NCBI GenBank assembly: GCA_900554275.1
Contig: USGS01000044.1
Location: 1-12,809 of the forward strand
Length of the DNA stretch: 12,809 bases
Direction of reading: 5' to 3'
From: an uncultured Eubacteriales bacterium
GTDB lineage: Bacteria > Bacillota > Clostridia > Oscillospirales > Oscillospiraceae
Part shown: positions 12,306-12,809 of the stretch, piece after piece
How positions within the stretch are numbered: the stretch's first letter is position 1
Layout: every line of letters begins with the position of its first letter
Position numbers and translations under genes: made by a program
The notes under the pieces: model-generated
Databases searched by the model: none
Told to the model about the DNA's origin: nothing
The model's input: the letters and a program-made list of their open reading frames with translations, nothing else

Positions 12306-12809
12306 TACCACGGGACGGAGCGGCTGACAGCGTAATTCGGGCAGCGGCTACCGAAATTGTTCTGTGGCTTGCAGATTGGAAAGGGTCGTAGCGCAGCAGC
12401 CGCCAGCCGTCAATGGTCAAGATGAACGCTTCGCGCCATTGACTGCCGCCGCCCGCCGCGCTTTTTGGCAGACAAGGCGGGCAGGCGCAGATTGCGCCTG
12501 CCCGCCCATACACATTCTGGCGATTATAGATATTGGATTTTCAACCGGAGTTGTAGTCGGGTGCGCCCCGTTTCAGGGCGTACCCGACGCTGTTGCTTGT
12601 TACCTATCTTCGTATGGAAGACACTCCCCAACAAGATTTCGATGGGACGGAATGAGCGGCTGGCGAAAACCGACTCTGGCAATTCAGCTCTGCCTTTGTC
12701 GTAAGCTGCGTATATCTTCCTTTTATAACCTACAACACCAGATGCCCGATAGATGAGTGTTGACTGCATTAGCTTTTTCAATGCCCATGCTGTGATTCTT
12801 GGTCTAAGG
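12306..12809. other. gene-poor stretch with large hairpins; open frame to the right edge
   Basis: No gene here can be called with confidence. Three inverted repeats stand out. Positions about 12409-12443 pair GTCAATGG with CCATTGAC. Positions 12476-12506 have 14-bp perfect arms (GGCGGGCAGGCGCA) around GAT. Positions 12556-12588 have 13-bp arms (GTCGGGTGCGCCC with one G-T pair) and a 7-nt loop. On the minus strand a frame is open from the right edge to a TAA at 12524-12526 (IYRASGVVGYKRKIYAAYDK near its start, then SRSFRPIEILLGSVFHTKIG). It could be the end of a gene beyond the window, but its arginine-rich tail runs through the hairpin at 12556 and its status is open. Confidence 0.4.

Noticed and set aside
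12561..12575. GTGCGCC resembling the 5' end of a group II intron
   Set aside because: The motif lies inside a hairpin that pairs with sequence before it, and no domain V or reverse transcriptase frame is visible in the rest of the window.

Overview
The window looks like chromosomal DNA of an anaerobic Gram-positive Clostridia, most likely Oscillospiraceae (Flavonifractor/Lawsonibacter/Dysosmobacter-like). The evidence is GC-rich genes with strong GGAGG ribosome binding sites, sigma-A promoters of the TTGACA-17-TATAAT type, Gram-positive lipoproteins with LTGC lipoboxes, and short palindromic intergenic repeats of a kind I associate with that family. The assignment is inference; there is no rRNA in the window.

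Layout. (1) 1-192: a cluster of hairpin repeats and a terminator. (2) 198-1516, minus strand: a two-gene unit of a PAP2-family membrane phosphatase followed by a Crp/Fnr-type regulator, overlapping by ATGA. (3) 1517-1720: a divergent promoter region with a near-perfect Crp-type box (TGTGA-N6-TCACA). (4) 1721-2977, plus strand: a trigger factor whose ribosome-docking loop has lost its signature. (5) 3029-4799: an AT-rich islet with a small XRE regulator, a divergent orphan lipoprotein with a consensus promoter, and what may be a decayed recombinase tail, bounded by terminators. (6) 4801-4879: palindromic repeats. (7) 4913-6511, minus: an OppA-like solute-binding lipoprotein with no permease genes beside it. 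(8) 6615-8958, minus: lysC-asd. (9) 9120-11189, plus: thrC-thrH, divergent from lysC. (10) 11287-11373: tRNA-Leu(CAA). (11) 11374-12809: mixed-composition DNA with a DUF6061-like small gene, a convergent 64-residue gene starting at TTG behind a strong promoter and long leader, large hairpins and probable gene remnants, which reads as an eroded mobile element next to the tRNA.

How the genes work together. LysC and Asd make aspartate semialdehyde from aspartate. ThrC makes threonine from O-phosphohomoserine. The gene right after thrC is not thrB but a clear ThrH (a HAD phosphatase/phosphotransferase that can pass phosphate from phosphoserine to homoserine), so this locus may supply the ThrB step in an unusual way. 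Homoserine dehydrogenase is not in the window. The PAP2-crp unit and the trigger factor share an intergenic region holding a Crp-like operator, suggesting autoregulation by the linked regulator.

No CRISPR array, rRNA, riboswitch or intact transposase was seen. The most interesting leads are the trigger factor variant, the Crp box beside its candidate regulator, the thrC-thrH pairing, and the tRNA-adjacent element with its leader-controlled small gene.
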